Notes under the pieces: generated by a model | Databases searched by the model: none | What the model saw: only the letters and a program-made list of their open reading frames with translations | What the model was told of the DNA's origin: nothing | In this document: one piece after another, positions 14,054 through 25,700 of the stretch | Layout: the number at the start of each line of letters is the position of its first letter | Numbering within the stretch: the stretch's first letter is position 1 | DNA from: Heterobasidion occidentale | Taxonomy: Eukaryota; Basidiomycota; Agaricomycetes; Russulales; Bondarzewiaceae | NCBI GenBank assembly: GCA_039111635.1 | Contig: JBCAQO010000048.1 | Span: forward strand, 1 to 44,316 | Direction of reading: 5' to 3' | Length of the DNA stretch: 44,316 nucleotides | Position numbers and translations under genes: made by a program

Positions 14054-16940
14054 AAGTCAGCGCTCTCCTCTTCAAAGCTTCAAAAGCCCAAACCGGACGG
14101 CACTTCCGTCAGGCGTATACTTCATCTCTCTAAAATTTGAGGATAAACCCACGAATTTCCCCAGGACTACGGAAAATCACTTTTTACCTGATTTTCCCAC
14201 CATTCGGCACAAGCGAGTATGCCTGCAGAATCTCGAGAAATCTCGACACCAGTTTGCTGTCACCGTGTCACCAGCAACCTTCGCATTCGAGCGAACGTCT
14301 AATCACAAGATGTTGCTACCAAAGTAAGGACTCTATCCCTAGATCACGCACCGCGCCCTCACGATATTCCGTCATGCGGTGCATTCGATTATTGGACGCA
14401 GGCGTCGACGGCACGGTTTAGTGCGCTGGACACCTATCTCGCATCCCTCGGTCGCGGATGTAATACTTCTACCAATTTCCTCAAGCCCGCAGACGAAGAA
14501 ATCTCCGCGTTGGAGAAGGTGTTGTCCTCTCTTTTGATCCGGCGCAACAGACTGTCCCCCGTGTCACGTCTCCCGCCCGAGATATTGGCCCGCATCTTCT
14601 CCTTTACGACGAGCGGCGAGCTCCCGGGAAATGATTCGGAGTTACGTTTGGGTTGGATCAAAGTCTCGCATGTCTGCAGCCAGCGGAGGCGCGTCGCGTT
14701 GGATAACCCGGTACTTTGGGCGACCATCACCTTTGACCTTGGTCCACAGTGGGCTCTCAACATGGTCGAACGCGCCAGGCGGGTGCCGTTGATCGTTCAG
14801 CATGCTCACATCGAGAGTGCGAAAGACAGTGACATGGTCATTGACTTCCTGTCATCCCATCTGTCTATCGTAAGGAAGGTTGAATCAGTCGTCTTGAGCG
14901 ACGACCTCGCCGACGTCATGGTGAAAGCCCTCTCAGACCCCACACCGTCCTTGAAGTACGCGCCGTTTACGCAGAGGAAAGCTATGCCCTCTGCTGCTCT
15001 TTCTGATCACAACACCCCACGTCTTTGTGAAGTGACCTTTGTCGGATGCAGGGTTCCTTGGTCATCCCCGATCTGGCACAACATGTCTCATCTCAAGATC
15101 TCGGTCACATCAAAACGGCGGTTAGATTTCCCAGACAACGCCTGGCTCCCTTCGAAGGATGAATTCTTCGACGTGTTGGCGAGCATGTGCCATCTGGAGT
15201 CCTTATTCATCTGTCACTACTTTCTGAATCCCTCGGCGCATCCGCATCTGATGAAATGAGACAGCCTGCGCTCAAGTTGAATCACCTATCACGCCTCACG
15301 CTCGAAGGACGATGGGAGTGCTGCGTCGCCGTTCTCGGGAGTATTCGATTTCCTCCCACAGCGGTAGTCTCTCTCCACTGTTATGACAGCAACCACGACT
15401 GTGTGGCCGAGGTGCTCATCCCGATGCTGGAGAGACACAGTGGCAAGACAGGGGAGGCGCTCCCCTCTTACTCTTGAAATCTTCAAATGGTGCGGGCGCC
15501 TGACCACTAAAGGATGGCCTATTTCCAACACCAACCGGAAACATGATAGTCAACCCCCTTGCCCCGTCCGACGCCCACTCTCTCTCTCGTATTGGACAGC
15601 AGACTCAGTTTCCACGCCTTGGAGGGCCTGCACTGCTCGGTCTTGCGCGCTCTTCACCGTGTTGGTAACTGACGACGACGAAGAACATCGTGATATCTTC
15701 GCTCGGCTGGAATCGGCCCAGGAAGTGAAAGCCGTCGCTTTGCAAGACTCCGCCTTCCACCGTTTTTGCGCCCGGCTCGGCGCAGGGCAGACTGGCGCGC
15801 GCGACGGAAGCGTTCTTTTTCCCAAACTTCAACAGAACAGATAGTATTCAAACAGTGTATCTCAGGACCCGGGATCCTATCACACGGCGAACAGATATTA
15901 GAATGGCCGAAACGACGCAAGGGCTCGCAGGCCCCTTTGAGACGGCTCAAGCTTGATGTGTGGGATGATGAAAGCACGAGGCAGTGGGTAGATGGACTAG
16001 GCGAGATCGTGCCATTGAAGTTAAGATGGAGAGATCCCGATTTTTGAATGGCCATAGTGAATAACGTAGCTAAACAACAAACCGATCCATTCACTCCCCA
16101 CTCCCTCTCTCGCATTGTGCTCAGTGCTGCTCAGTGACATGTTTCTGAGCGCTCACCGCAGTGCGTTAAGAGTTGCAGCCGTCACGCCCGAACGCGACGT
16201 AGCATGGAAGAGCTGTAGAATTCTGTGAAGCTCCGAGCCTCCCGGATGGGGGAGACGCGGGCAGCCATAAGGAACAACCAGACCGACAGGGAAAGGAAAC
16301 TCGGAGACCGATAGATGCTGGGATAGGTCAGGCGGAGGCCTTTGCGAGAGTGCTCCTGCCAGGTTTCCTGCGAACCACACGATCGTGATCTCGCATCTGC
16401 ACGCAAGGCCGGCGCCGTCCCCCGCGCGACCGACCGACCGATTCATCGCATCTGTGCATGGATGCGCAGGATCGCGGCAGCCCCAGTCCTGAGATCCGCG
16501 AGCCCGCGCGAGCCCGACAGAGAGAGAGAGCGGGACACACACAGAAACAGGGTGGACCGCGCTGCCCGCTCCGACGACTCGATCCAGCAACCGGGCAATT
16601 GGGTGAGTGGAGTGAGCGAGCGCATGTGCATATGAATCCACCAAACAGTGATGATGTCCGACGCCCGGCTCAGCTCGCGCCAGAAACACCGCTCGAATGG
16701 CCTGCATCTGTGTCGATCAATCCGGCACTCGACGGACAGGACAAAGATGCGCCGCCGGAGCGCGTCCGTGCGCCGTCGCGCGGTCTCGGCGCATCTGATC
16801 GTGTTGCCGGGCCAAGGGCGAAGAAGGAAAGGGGGGGACGAGTCGAGTCGAGTGGCGGGAGCGGAGAGTTGATAGGCGGGGGCAGACGGTCAGGAATGGA
16901 GGAGAGTCGGGATTTGAGCAGCGGACGACGTCCGCACTCG
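14054..16940. repeat. Segmental tandem duplication, copy B
   Basis: Second, shorter copy of the segment at 9876-13460, in direct orientation, about 4.18 kb downstream start to start. It includes the same promoter-like stretch (from CGAAGTCAGCG at about 14054), the broken F-box gene and a shortened downstream tail running into the GC-rich region before acetyl-CoA synthetase. Confidence 0.8.
14374..16047 (+). pseudogene. F-box gene, copy B, broken by several frameshifts
   Basis: Paralogue of the gene at 10190-11911, alignable end to end. The first piece, to the stop at 15257-15259, holds the N-terminus (DYWTQASTARFSALD), the F-box (VSRLPPEILARIFSF, RLGWIKVSHVC) and the first repeats. A base missing near 15223-15228 relative to copy A moves the sequence to a second frame (SASDEMRQPALKLNHLSRLT), which stops at 15475-15477. 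The next block is in a third frame (ARLESAQEVKAVALQDSAFH, CARLGAGQTGARDG) and stops at 15842-15844. The last block (HGEQILEWPKRRKGSQAP, TRQWVDGLGEIVPLK) ends at 16045-16047. At least three frame changes plus a deletion near 15480-15560 make a full protein unlikely. It could still express the F-box part alone. Confidence 0.78.
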
Positions 16941-18347
16941 CGCCGTCAGCCCGCCGCGCGTCCGTACCCAACGCAGTTCAACCATAGTCCGACGTGCAGC
17001 GTGCGACGTGCGACGCGGCTTTCCAACTATCACGTCCCAAGCTCCATGCCCGCCACGTTTGACCCGCGCCGGGCCAGCCGTCTCGAACGACGTGCTGCGA
17101 GCTGCTGCGAGTCGGAGGGGGCAGGTGGCGACAGCGCGAGAGGATGCGTCGCATGCCGTGGGCGCTGCGGGGCATGGGCCGCCAGGGACTCGCCAGGGTG
17201 GGACGGCTGTAGGTGCGGAGCGTGGAGGCTTGGCCGGTTGCTGGTGAGACATGAGACGGCACAAAGAGCCCGACGGCACGGCACGGCGCGGGTCAGGTGT
17301 GCTGGGAACGCGGGGGACGAGCGAAGCCCCGTTGGGTGGAGAGCCGGAGCCGCCGCACGCGCGTGCGCGGCGATGCGACGGAAGGTGGGCGGAAGGCACG
17401 CGGGCTCGGATGCGGGGAAGCAGGTGGGGAACCGCTGGCGATCGGGGCTTGGGTTCTTCGAAGTCGAAGACGCGGGCATCGAGGGAGGCGGAGAGGCGGA
17501 GGACGGAGGGGCGGCGGGGCTGGTCGGATGTGCGCGGGGGCGCGGGGGCAAGGATGACGCGCGCGGGTATAAGTATGCGGCGGCGGGCGGCGGCACCGCC
17601 TCTACGTTCTCTCTCGCCCTGCGCTTCCCTCCCGTCTGTCCGTCTGTCCGTCTGCCGTGCGTTGCGTGCGTGCGTGCGTATGTAACGGGAGCGCGTGTAA
17701 GTAAGCTCGAGGGTGGCCGGGCGCGCGTCGCTCGTTTCGGGACGCGGACGTTCGGAGGATCCGTTCCGGGGGTCTCGGGAGAGGGATGGGGCGGGGGTGT
17801 GCCGGGGGCGGCGCGAGTCTAGCGAGTAGTGAGGGATAGGCGCGAGGTGCTGGCATGTGAGTGCGGGGGGCGGGGAGGGGGTGTGGGGTATTACTGTACT
17901 GGCGTGGGATGGCAGCCCGTCGGAGCCTCGCTTCGCCAGCGCGGCCTTGGAGGGCGCAATCCACAGCGCGCGTGACAGGGCCCGTCACGGGCGAGGTGCC
18001 TGTCCGTCACGCGGGCGCTCGCAGGTGCGGGGAACGTCGGCGGGGAGAGCTGCTGCAGCGGTGAGGCCGCACTCTCTCCGCTGTCTCCGAGGCCAGCGGG
18101 GGCGAGTGCGGAGGCGAGCGGCGTCGGCGTCGGCGGCGGCGGGGTGAGCGTGGGAAAGTACCCCGCACCGGAGCGGGAAGGGCGCCAAGGGCCCGATCGC
18201 GTTGTGCGCCCGCCGCAAATGACAGATCGCTCCTCGCCGATAGGACTCGCAAAGTCACGCGCTCGTTCCCCAATAAAAGACCTCAACTCGCCCCATCTCT
18301 ATCCCTCATCTCCTTCTCCCTCTCCTTTCTTCCCTCCATCGCTTCCA
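16941..18347. other. GC-rich region upstream of acetyl-CoA synthetase
   Basis: About 1.4 kb of very GC-rich sequence. Long open frames in several phases and on both strands are expected here because stop codons are rare; none has a recognisable domain. A TATA-like GGGTATAAGTATG at 17566 is followed by a pyrimidine-rich stretch with three GTCTGTCC-type units (about 17634-17658) and a GTAAGTAAG site at 17698; these could mark a distal promoter with a 5'UTR intron, which is unproven. Confidence 0.45.
18272..18347 (+). promoter_or_regulatory. Likely core promoter and leader of acetyl-CoA synthetase
   Basis: CCCAATAAAAGACC at 18268-18281 combines a CCAAT-like and a TATA-like element. It is followed by about 60 bases of nearly pure pyrimidine (CATCTCTATCCCTCATCTCC and onward) ending in TTCCAATGG at the start codon. 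This arrangement is typical of strongly expressed fungal genes. The transcription start is inferred, not seen. Confidence 0.5.
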
Positions 18348-20850
18348 ATGGCAGAACAGCCCGCACAGATCCCCATCCACCCCGTCGCTTCCCGCGTCAA
18401 GAACGGCCCGAACACGCCCCACGTCGGTCCCCACATCCACGCCTACAGGGCCGCACACGCAGAGACCGTCGGCCACGAGTCCGACAAGTGGTGGGCAAAG
18501 GTGCGCTCCAGTCCCCTTCCCCACACGCGCACCCCTCGCCCGTTCCTGGAACGTGATCCCCGGCGATCCATCCCGTCCCGATGTTAATGACCGTGTGTAG
18601 ATGGCCCGCCAGTCCCTCCACTGGGACCGCCCCTTCCAGACCGTCCGCGCCGGCTCCTTCGACAAGGGCGACATCGTCTGGTTCCCAGAGGGCGGCCTCA
18701 ACGCCTCCTACAACTGCGTCGACCGATGGGCCTTCAAACACCCTGACAAGGTTCGTTCGTCCCTCTCTCCCCGCCACCCGCCACCCACACCCACACCCAC
18801 ACCCGGCCGCTAGACCGCCATCATCTACGAAGCCGACGAGCCCTCCGAGGGCGCCAACATCTCCTACGCCGAGCTCCTCCGCGAGGTCTGCTCCCTCGCC
18901 AACGTCCTCAAGTCCCTCGGCGTCCGCAAGGGCGACACCGTCTCCCTCTACCTCCCCATGACCTGGCACGCCGTCGCCGCCTTCCTCGCCTGCGCCCGCA
19001 TCGGCGCCGTCCACTCCGTCGTCTTCGCCGGCTTCTCCGCCGAGTCCCTCCGCGACCGCGTCCAGGACTGCCGCAGCCGCGTCGTCCTCACCTCCGACGA
19101 GGGCCGCCGCGGCGGCAAGACCATCGCCACAAAGGCCATCGTCGACGCTGCCCTCAAGGCCTGCCCCGACGTCGAGCACGTCCTCGTCCTCAAGCGCACG
19201 GGCAACCCCGTCGCCTGGGTCGAAGGCCGCGACCGCTGGTGGCACGACGAGACCGCCCGCGTGCCCAACTACTGCCCGCCCGAGGTCATGGCCTCCGAAG
19301 ACCCGCTCTTCATCCTCTACGTGCGTGTCCCCGTTCCGCTCATCGACCCGCGGCGTCCGCTGACCGCTCCCTCGTCCCGGCAGACCTCGGGCTCGACGGG
19401 GAAGCCCAAGGGCGTCGTGCACACGACAGGCGGGTACCTCCTCGGCGCCGCGCTCACCGTCAAGTACGTCTTCGACGTCCACCCGGACGACAAGTTCGCC
19501 TGCATGGCCGACATTGGCTGGATCACCGGGCACACGTGCGTGCACCCCACCCCCCCCCCCCCCCTCAGCATCGCGACTCGCCGCTGACCTGACCCGCGTC
19601 TGGCCCCCTTAGCTACATCGTCTACGGCCCGCTCCTCAACGGCGTCTCCACCACCGTCTTCGAGTCAACCCCCGTCTACCCCACGCCCTCGCGCTACTGG
19701 CAAACCGTCCAAAAGCACCGCCTCACGCAATTCTACAGCGCGCCGACCGCGATCCGCCTCCTGCGGCGGCTCGGCGCGCACCACGTCGACGGGCACGATC
19801 TCAGCACCCTGCGCGTCCTGGGGTCGGTGGGCGAGCCGATCAACCCGGAGGCGTGGAACTGGTACCACGAGCACGTGGGGAAGGGCGCGTGCGCGATCGT
19901 GGACACGTTTTGGCAGACGGAGACGGGGAGCATCGTCGTCACGCCGTTTCCGGGCGCGATTGAGACGAAGCCGGGCGCGGCGACGGTGCCGTTCTTTGGG
20001 ATCGAGACGGCGATTCTGGACCCTGTTTCGGGCGAGGTGCGCGCGCGCGTTCCGCTTCCCACTTTCCTTCCCTCCGCGCGTTTTTTCTTTTATTTTTTGC
20101 GTTTTTGTGTGTGCGGCGGCTGACGCGCGTGCAGGAGCTCACGGGGAACAACGTCGAGGGCGTGCTGGTGATCAAGGCCCCCTGGCCGTCGATCGCGCGC
20201 ACGGTGTACCAGGACCACGCGCGCTACCTCGACACGTACATGCGCCCCTACCCGGGCGTGTTCTACACCGGCGACGGCGCCGCGCGCGACGAGCACGGCT
20301 ACATCTGGATCAAGGGCCGCGTCGACGGTGCGTGCCCCGCGTGCGTGCTGGTGTTGGCCGTGTTGCTGATCCGTGTGTGTGTGGGCGGGCAGATGTGATC
20401 AACGTGTCGGGCCATCGGCTGTCGACGGCGGAGATCGAGTCGGCGCTGATCTTGCACGCGGGCGTCGCAGAGACCGCGGGTGCGTGCCCTTTCCTCACCT
20501 CGCCCTTGCGCGCGCGGTTCCCGGCGCTGATCGTCGCCTTCCTTTTTTATTTTATTTATTTTATTTATTTTTTATGTTCGGTTCCGCCTGCGCTGCAGTG
20601 ATCGGGTCGGCGGACGAGCTGACGGGGCAGGCCGTGTATGCATTCGTGACGCTCAAGCCGTACGTCCCCCCTTCCCTCTCCCCGCTCGCGCGACCCGCTC
20701 ACCGCTTCCCCCCTTCCCTTCCCATCCGCCAGTGAATTCAAATACGACCCCACCGACGAGCCCGCGCTCGCCAAGGAGCTCACGCTGCAGGTGCGCAAAG
20801 TCATCGGCCCGTTCGCGGCGCCGAAGCGCGTGCTCGTCGTCGGCGACCTC

Positions 20851-20882
<32 letters not shown>

Positions 20883-20997
20883 CGTGCTGCGCAAGATCGT
20901 CGCGGGCGAGGGGGACCAGCTTGGGGACCTTAGTACGCTCGCGGAGCCGGGCGTGGTGGATGTGATTATGGAGAAGGTGCGCGCGGACGGGGCGTAG
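18348..20997 (+). CDS. facA: Acetyl-CoA synthetase (AMP-forming)
   Basis: Converts acetate, CoA and ATP to acetyl-CoA, AMP and pyrophosphate; cytosolic/nuclear in fungi. Nine exons with consistent phase: 18348-18500, 18601-18750, 18814-19320, 19384-19535, 19613-20036, 20135-20327, 20393-20479, 20599-20659, 20733-20997, giving 663 residues, the normal family length. Motifs in order: N-terminal KWWAK/LHWDRPF segment, [13 protein letters not shown], nucleotide-binding loop [20 protein letters not shown] split by intron 3, [63 protein letters not shown], and [15 protein letters not shown] with the catalytic lysine. Third codon positions are overwhelmingly C or G, which differs from the neighbours and suggests strong expression. 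No frame break is present. The symbol follows the Aspergillus name; ACS1 is the yeast equivalent. Confidence 0.97.
19550..19564 (+). repeat. Poly-C tract of 15 bases in acetyl-CoA synthetase intron 4
   Basis: An uninterrupted run of C sits between donor GTGCGTGC and acceptor CCTTAG of this intron. Its length is likely variable or misread. Confidence 0.9.
20541..20574 (+). repeat. AT-rich TTTTATTTA tract in acetyl-CoA synthetase intron 7
   Basis: A T-rich run with repeated TTTTATTTA units stands out in the GC-rich gene. It lies just upstream of the intron acceptor at about 20598. Confidence 0.85.
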
Positions 20998-21324
20998 CGC
21001 GCTCGTGGCCGCCGCCGCCGCCTTGGGGGTGGGTGGGGTGGGTGGGGTGTTTTTTCTTTTGTCTGGTTTTGTTGAGAGAGTGTGGGGGGCGGTGCGCCGC
21101 GCTGGGTGTGTCTATGGGTGCGCGGTGCGCGGATGCTTGCTTACTTACGTCTTTGGGTATTGGGCGCGGGCTCGGGGGCTCGAGGGGTCGGCGGGTTGAG
21201 GGAGGCGACGGAAAGAAGGAAGAAGGAAGGAAGAAGGGAGGAAGAACGGCGTGTGACGTCGGGGCGCTCGGGCACGCTGCGGTCGTGTGTGTATCTGTAT
21301 TTTATTGCTGGGTAGTGGTATCTT

Positions 21325-21367
21325 GCTTGCGTTGCGTTGCGTTGCGTTGCGATGCGGTGCGGTGCGT
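21325..21367 (+). repeat. Pentanucleotide microsatellite (GTTGC/GGTGC)n
   Basis: Four perfect GTTGC units followed by GATGC, GGTGC and GGTGC variants. Confidence 0.9.
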
Positions 21368-21696
21368 TTGCTTGTGCTTTTTCGGCTTGGGTCGCTCTGA
21401 GTTGGTTTGGGCCGGTTTGGGCGTCGTGCAGATACTTCGAGCGCGCGTTCGACGGGAGCGTGTCATGAAAGGACCGCGTCGTATCGGGCGGACTCCGTAC
21501 GTGCGTGCGTCCTGCGCATCGAGGTGCGAGAGGGTGCGTGATAGTATCGGGGTACTGGATGGTACTGTACATGCTCGGTGCTCATTTATTACAGTAAGGT
21601 TGCTTGTGAGGCAGGCTGCGGGAGCTTTGTGTTGTGCGTGCTTGGCTTTGGCGTTTTGCAGCCGTGAGTGGTTGTCGCGCAGAAGAAGCGGTATAT

Positions 21697-21742
21697 ACGG
21701 CACGGCACGGTGCGATGCGATGCGATACAAGTACGGTACGGT
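21697..21742 (+). repeat. Pentanucleotide repeat CGGCA/GATGC/GGTAC
   Basis: Degenerate five-base repeat (ACGGC, ACGGC, ACGGT, GCGAT, GCGAT, GCGAT, then GTACG, GTACG), the same period as the array about 370 bases upstream. Confidence 0.85.
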
Positions 21743-22640
21743 GAAAACGACGCTCGTTGTTGTGTGTATGGTAGTGCTGGATGAGATGACGGACGCCGCA
21801 GCAGCGTGGTGGAGATCGGTCTTACTTTCGATGAAAGGAGAGGAAAGAAGACGAGGCCTGAGAGGGATGATGGATGCGAGGACCCGTTCTGTGCGTGCGC
21901 TGGGATGCGCACCGGGTTGGGCCCTGGCCTGGGGCCTGGAGACCGACGTCGGCGCTGTCGAGAGCGACGGCGGCAGGGCGTCGTGCGGAACGGGTAGGAA
22001 AGCCAGCGGAGCCGAAGATGTGAGTGGTCGGGGTTCGATATTCGACGACTGAGGAGGGACTGAGGCGGTGAGATCGTGATCGTCGATCGGCCTTGCTGCT
22101 TCGGGCGACGCGCGACGGGGTGCGGCGAGCTTGATTGCGGAGGAAGGCCATTAGGGATGCGGATGGGAGGTGTTGGACTTTGCATATCGTGACGACAGGC
22201 AATCGGGGTTGCAACAAACTCACATGGGAGAAGACAAAGAGGAGATCGAGAGGAGCTGATGACAGTGTGGATAGGATGTCGGAGGGAGCGGACGGGACTG
22301 TGGCCCTGGAAAGGGTACGATGCATGGCAGGTCAAGCAGCTCGAGAGACACGGGAGGCAGGGCATCGGAGGGACCTTGAACGAGAATGAGGTAGACCAGC
22401 CGCGCTAGACTGTGAGCACCAGGCCCTCGTCGTCCTCCTACTCCTGAGGCGCGCAGGTCAGCGGTCACGCGGTGGGATAGCAAAAGACGAGAGAGGCGAG
22501 CGACTCGAACGCGTGCGGATGGTGGAGGTGTGCGAGTTTACGCATGGGCGAGAGCGCGCACGGAGATAGATGCGAGACGCGGCACGCAGACGGCCCCACG
22601 ATTGGTTGGAGCGACGGCTGGCATGTCAAACATTTACTCG

Positions 22641-22758
22641 GCGAGAGGGGCGACGTGGTCCGCGATCTGCAGAACCCCCTGAATAATAGGGCGGACGGCG
22701 GCGCACCTCCTCCGCGAGAGGAGCGATGAGAGCCACGATCTGCAGAACCCCTTGAATA
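22641..22758 (-). repeat. Two imperfect 45-bp direct repeats with protein-like content on the minus strand
   Basis: Units 22641-22685 and 22714-22758 share GATCTGCAGAACCCC and flanks. Read on the minus strand each encodes IQGVLQI followed by four variable residues and APLAE. The units are 73 bases apart, so they are not in the same frame. They may be a relic of a helical repeat gene. I cannot name the family. Confidence 0.55.
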
Positions 22759-25700
22759 GCTTATGAGAGTGTTTGGTCTTGCCCAAAAATGCAGCCTGGA
22801 TCCGAGCAGGGAAGAAAGAGTGAGTGCGAGTGCAAACGGGGCTGGGCATCAGATAAAACCATACAGAATGTGGAGAATGATCACCTCGAGTGAAAACGGC
22901 ATTGTCGACGATCATGGTCACAACTTTCCGTAGATTTTGTGCTGATAAAGCCCTTCGTGCTATATGGGTCAGGATGCTCAAATTGGCAGTGGCTAGTAGG
23001 AGAGGGATATGAAGTAGTCTTTCGCGGTGTTCGCGGAACGGTATCTTTCGCTCGCGGCTGGATTGAGAACACGTACGGTTCTGTGGGTCGCTGTGAACGT
23101 ACACATTTCGAGACGAGCAGAGCGGTTGAGGATGGGACGGTCAGTGCCACAGGTTCGATCACCATCTCCTGCCGACGTCCCTGAGAGCGTTCATGCACGC
23201 ACGACCTCGCACGACCCCGTCGCCATCGTTTCATCACACCGACGACCTTCTTCAGCTGGCTCGACAAGGATTGCGTTTCGCCTCCTCCTGAAAATGATCC
23301 CGCCGGGCGGTGTGCGACGTGTCCGAGAATCGCGTGGATCGCGGCCGGCTGCGTCTCCGATGTACGCTGCATGCACTCTGCATGCCCGCTGCCCTTCAAG
23401 GTGGTCGACGCCGAGCCTGGGTCTGAACTATTTACATATCGTCTTCAGGCTCGCTCTCAAAACCGAAACCGCCACGAGCCGCTTGCCGCGTCGTTGTCGA
23501 CGGAGACCGGCGCCTGGTTCGTCTCCTGCTCCATGCGAGGAGTATTCAGGCATCGGGTCACGCTTGTCTGGTCCCGACGCTGACGACGAACACGAGCTCC
23601 AAACACCGGGTGGGAAAGATCGTGCGAGCCTCTTCGATGGAGGCGTCCGCGCCGTTGTACGATGGCCAATGCACGAATCTCCTCACTGACCTTGAGTAAC
23701 CCGAATAGGCCGGCATGGGCCCAAGTCACGCCGCGTCAAAGAGATCGGAAAGACTGTCGGTCATGTGCGAAGCTGGTGCACAAAACTTCCGGGAGACTGT
23801 GAGCTCAAGTCGAATGAGAGAGCACGAACGATGCCGCGGCCGCAACTCACCGGGCCCGTGTGAATTCTATGTACGTGCGTTGTTCCTCAGTGTTCCTCTT
23901 GCGACCCTCACCAGTCCCTCACCTCTGCACGAAACGACCGGACTTTGACGAGATAAGAACCGGCGCCCGCGCAGTTCATACATCATGGTTATACAATCGA
24001 CCACTATGCGAGGAGCCGCCCCTTTCAAGAAGAAAATTATCTCAAGACGACGAGATTTCCTTTTTTCCCTCTATTCGAGCCGCGCGTCCCGTTCCTTCTT
24101 TTCTATGTGCATTCTGGAGACAGCGTACGGCGTTTGTGTCCAGTGCTACCCCCCGACCACAGGCTCGCGTGCATGGTTGATCTTGGCAGCTTGATCATTG
24201 AGTGCATGTACGTTCCGTTCTCCTGTACTGTCTCCTCCCCTTCAACATACAACTTTCACGAGGAGGTACGTCAAGTAACTTTATGCTTGCAAGAACTTTT
24301 TTCTGTACTCGGCATTCTTTACTTCGTCTTCGCAGGTCCGGGACTTGAGTGAATATATCCACCATCCGATCAACAATTGTTTCTGTTTTCTCAGAGATAT
24401 ATTCGTACGACACAAGCGCAGTTTCACCTTCCTTTGACCACGGGATTTAAGTCCCCACCGCACTCGTGACAAGGGATACTAAGCAACTCTCCATTGTGAT
24501 AGTTCATGCCAAGGCGGCGGCGACGTCCATAACAATGGGTAGTCCATGTCATGTCTGCATTTCGATCGCAAAGAATTCTAGCTCCCACGCAAGCATGCGT
24601 CCGACGCAGGCCCGCCTCTTGCCCGAGATGGATGTGATGTGTTGAGTCCCTCAAATCTGTGCTTTACATACCTCCTCGCCAAATCGACGTCTCTTTCCTG
24701 TGCATTTGTAGCTTACCAGATTCTTGGTGAATCTTCATGACATCTCTCGGCCCTTTTCTCGTCGTTCAGAAATACGGTCATTCCGAAATTATACACATTC
24801 ACCCTTCAGGGTACGGCTGACCGTTGACAGTATGGTCATTGGAGTTTAATATGCGCGCAGCAACGGAGCAAGGCAGAGCAGATGGGGAATCGGCGACTAA
24901 CCTGATTTGAACAGCCCTTCCTCTTGGCTGGTCACCCCACATACCCTAATTTCGACAGTAAACACAAGCTTCACAGACGCTGAATTCACACCAGAAAGAG
25001 TCTAGTGTTTACAGGTGTGGTGCGCTCCATTCTGTAATGCGCATGGGGAAACCTTTGTCCTCTGAATCACCCGAATACTGGTATACTCTTGCTCTACGAC
25101 TCTATCAGCGTCTATGTAGAATCTTTCAGACAGCGCCCCTGCAGAGACGCACCGGCGACATCTTGTGTGCAGACGCTGGTGACAAACAGCGGTTGTGCAT
25201 ATGGTATAGAATTAGATGATGAGTTGCAGCGATGCTTCAAATTACTAATGAATACACGATGATATACCAGGACACATGCCCGGAGCCGTCTGCCAGAGAC
25301 GGTGAGTTCAAGACCCTTGTCATCGACACTCTTAGAGTCATAAAGCTGAACTGGAGACACCTGGGAAGCCGGGTCCGGAACGAGTCACCAAGTCATCAAG
25401 ATGGACGCTGTGATGGGCGGCGGTGAATCCCGCAATGTCGGGTCCGCTGGATTGATGCCGATCGCTACGACCTCTCGTACACAACAAGTGAAATGGGGAG
25501 GCCTTCAGAAAACATTGGCACTTAGTGGAACTGCAATGCGGACGCGGGCGGTGATCTCCTTATGCAGCGCAGCTTGTCGCGGGTAGGCGTAAGTCCAAGC
25601 GTGTCGCGCTCAGCCCGACCACTGCTCTTGCTGTGCCAGGCATGCACGGCATCCTGGGAGATTCTTGTTGGCTGCCAGCCGCCCGCGAGTAAGGAGTGGA

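Larger units (their letters stand above)
20998..22640. other. GC-rich non-coding region downstream of acetyl-CoA synthetase
   Basis: No gene is supported. A 339-residue open frame (21033-22052, +) is rich in Arg, Gly, Cys and Trp, has no domain, and runs through simple repeats. The region is unusually G-rich on the + strand. Confidence 0.5.

Noticed and set aside
16458..17822. 454-codon open frame before acetyl-CoA synthetase
   Set aside because: It lies in GC-rich DNA where stops are rare, overlaps other long frames on both strands, and has no domain.
17560..18347. Binding sites for the ERT1-like regulator in the acetyl-CoA synthetase promoter
   Set aside because: CCG/CGG triplets are so frequent in this GC-rich sequence that any match is expected by chance.
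18397..19545. 382-codon open frame on the minus strand
   Set aside because: Exact antisense of acetyl-CoA synthetase exons; a by-product of GC-rich third positions.
21033..22052. 339-codon open frame downstream of acetyl-CoA synthetase
   Set aside because: Composition is biased and repeat-driven, no motif is seen, and it passes through microsatellites.
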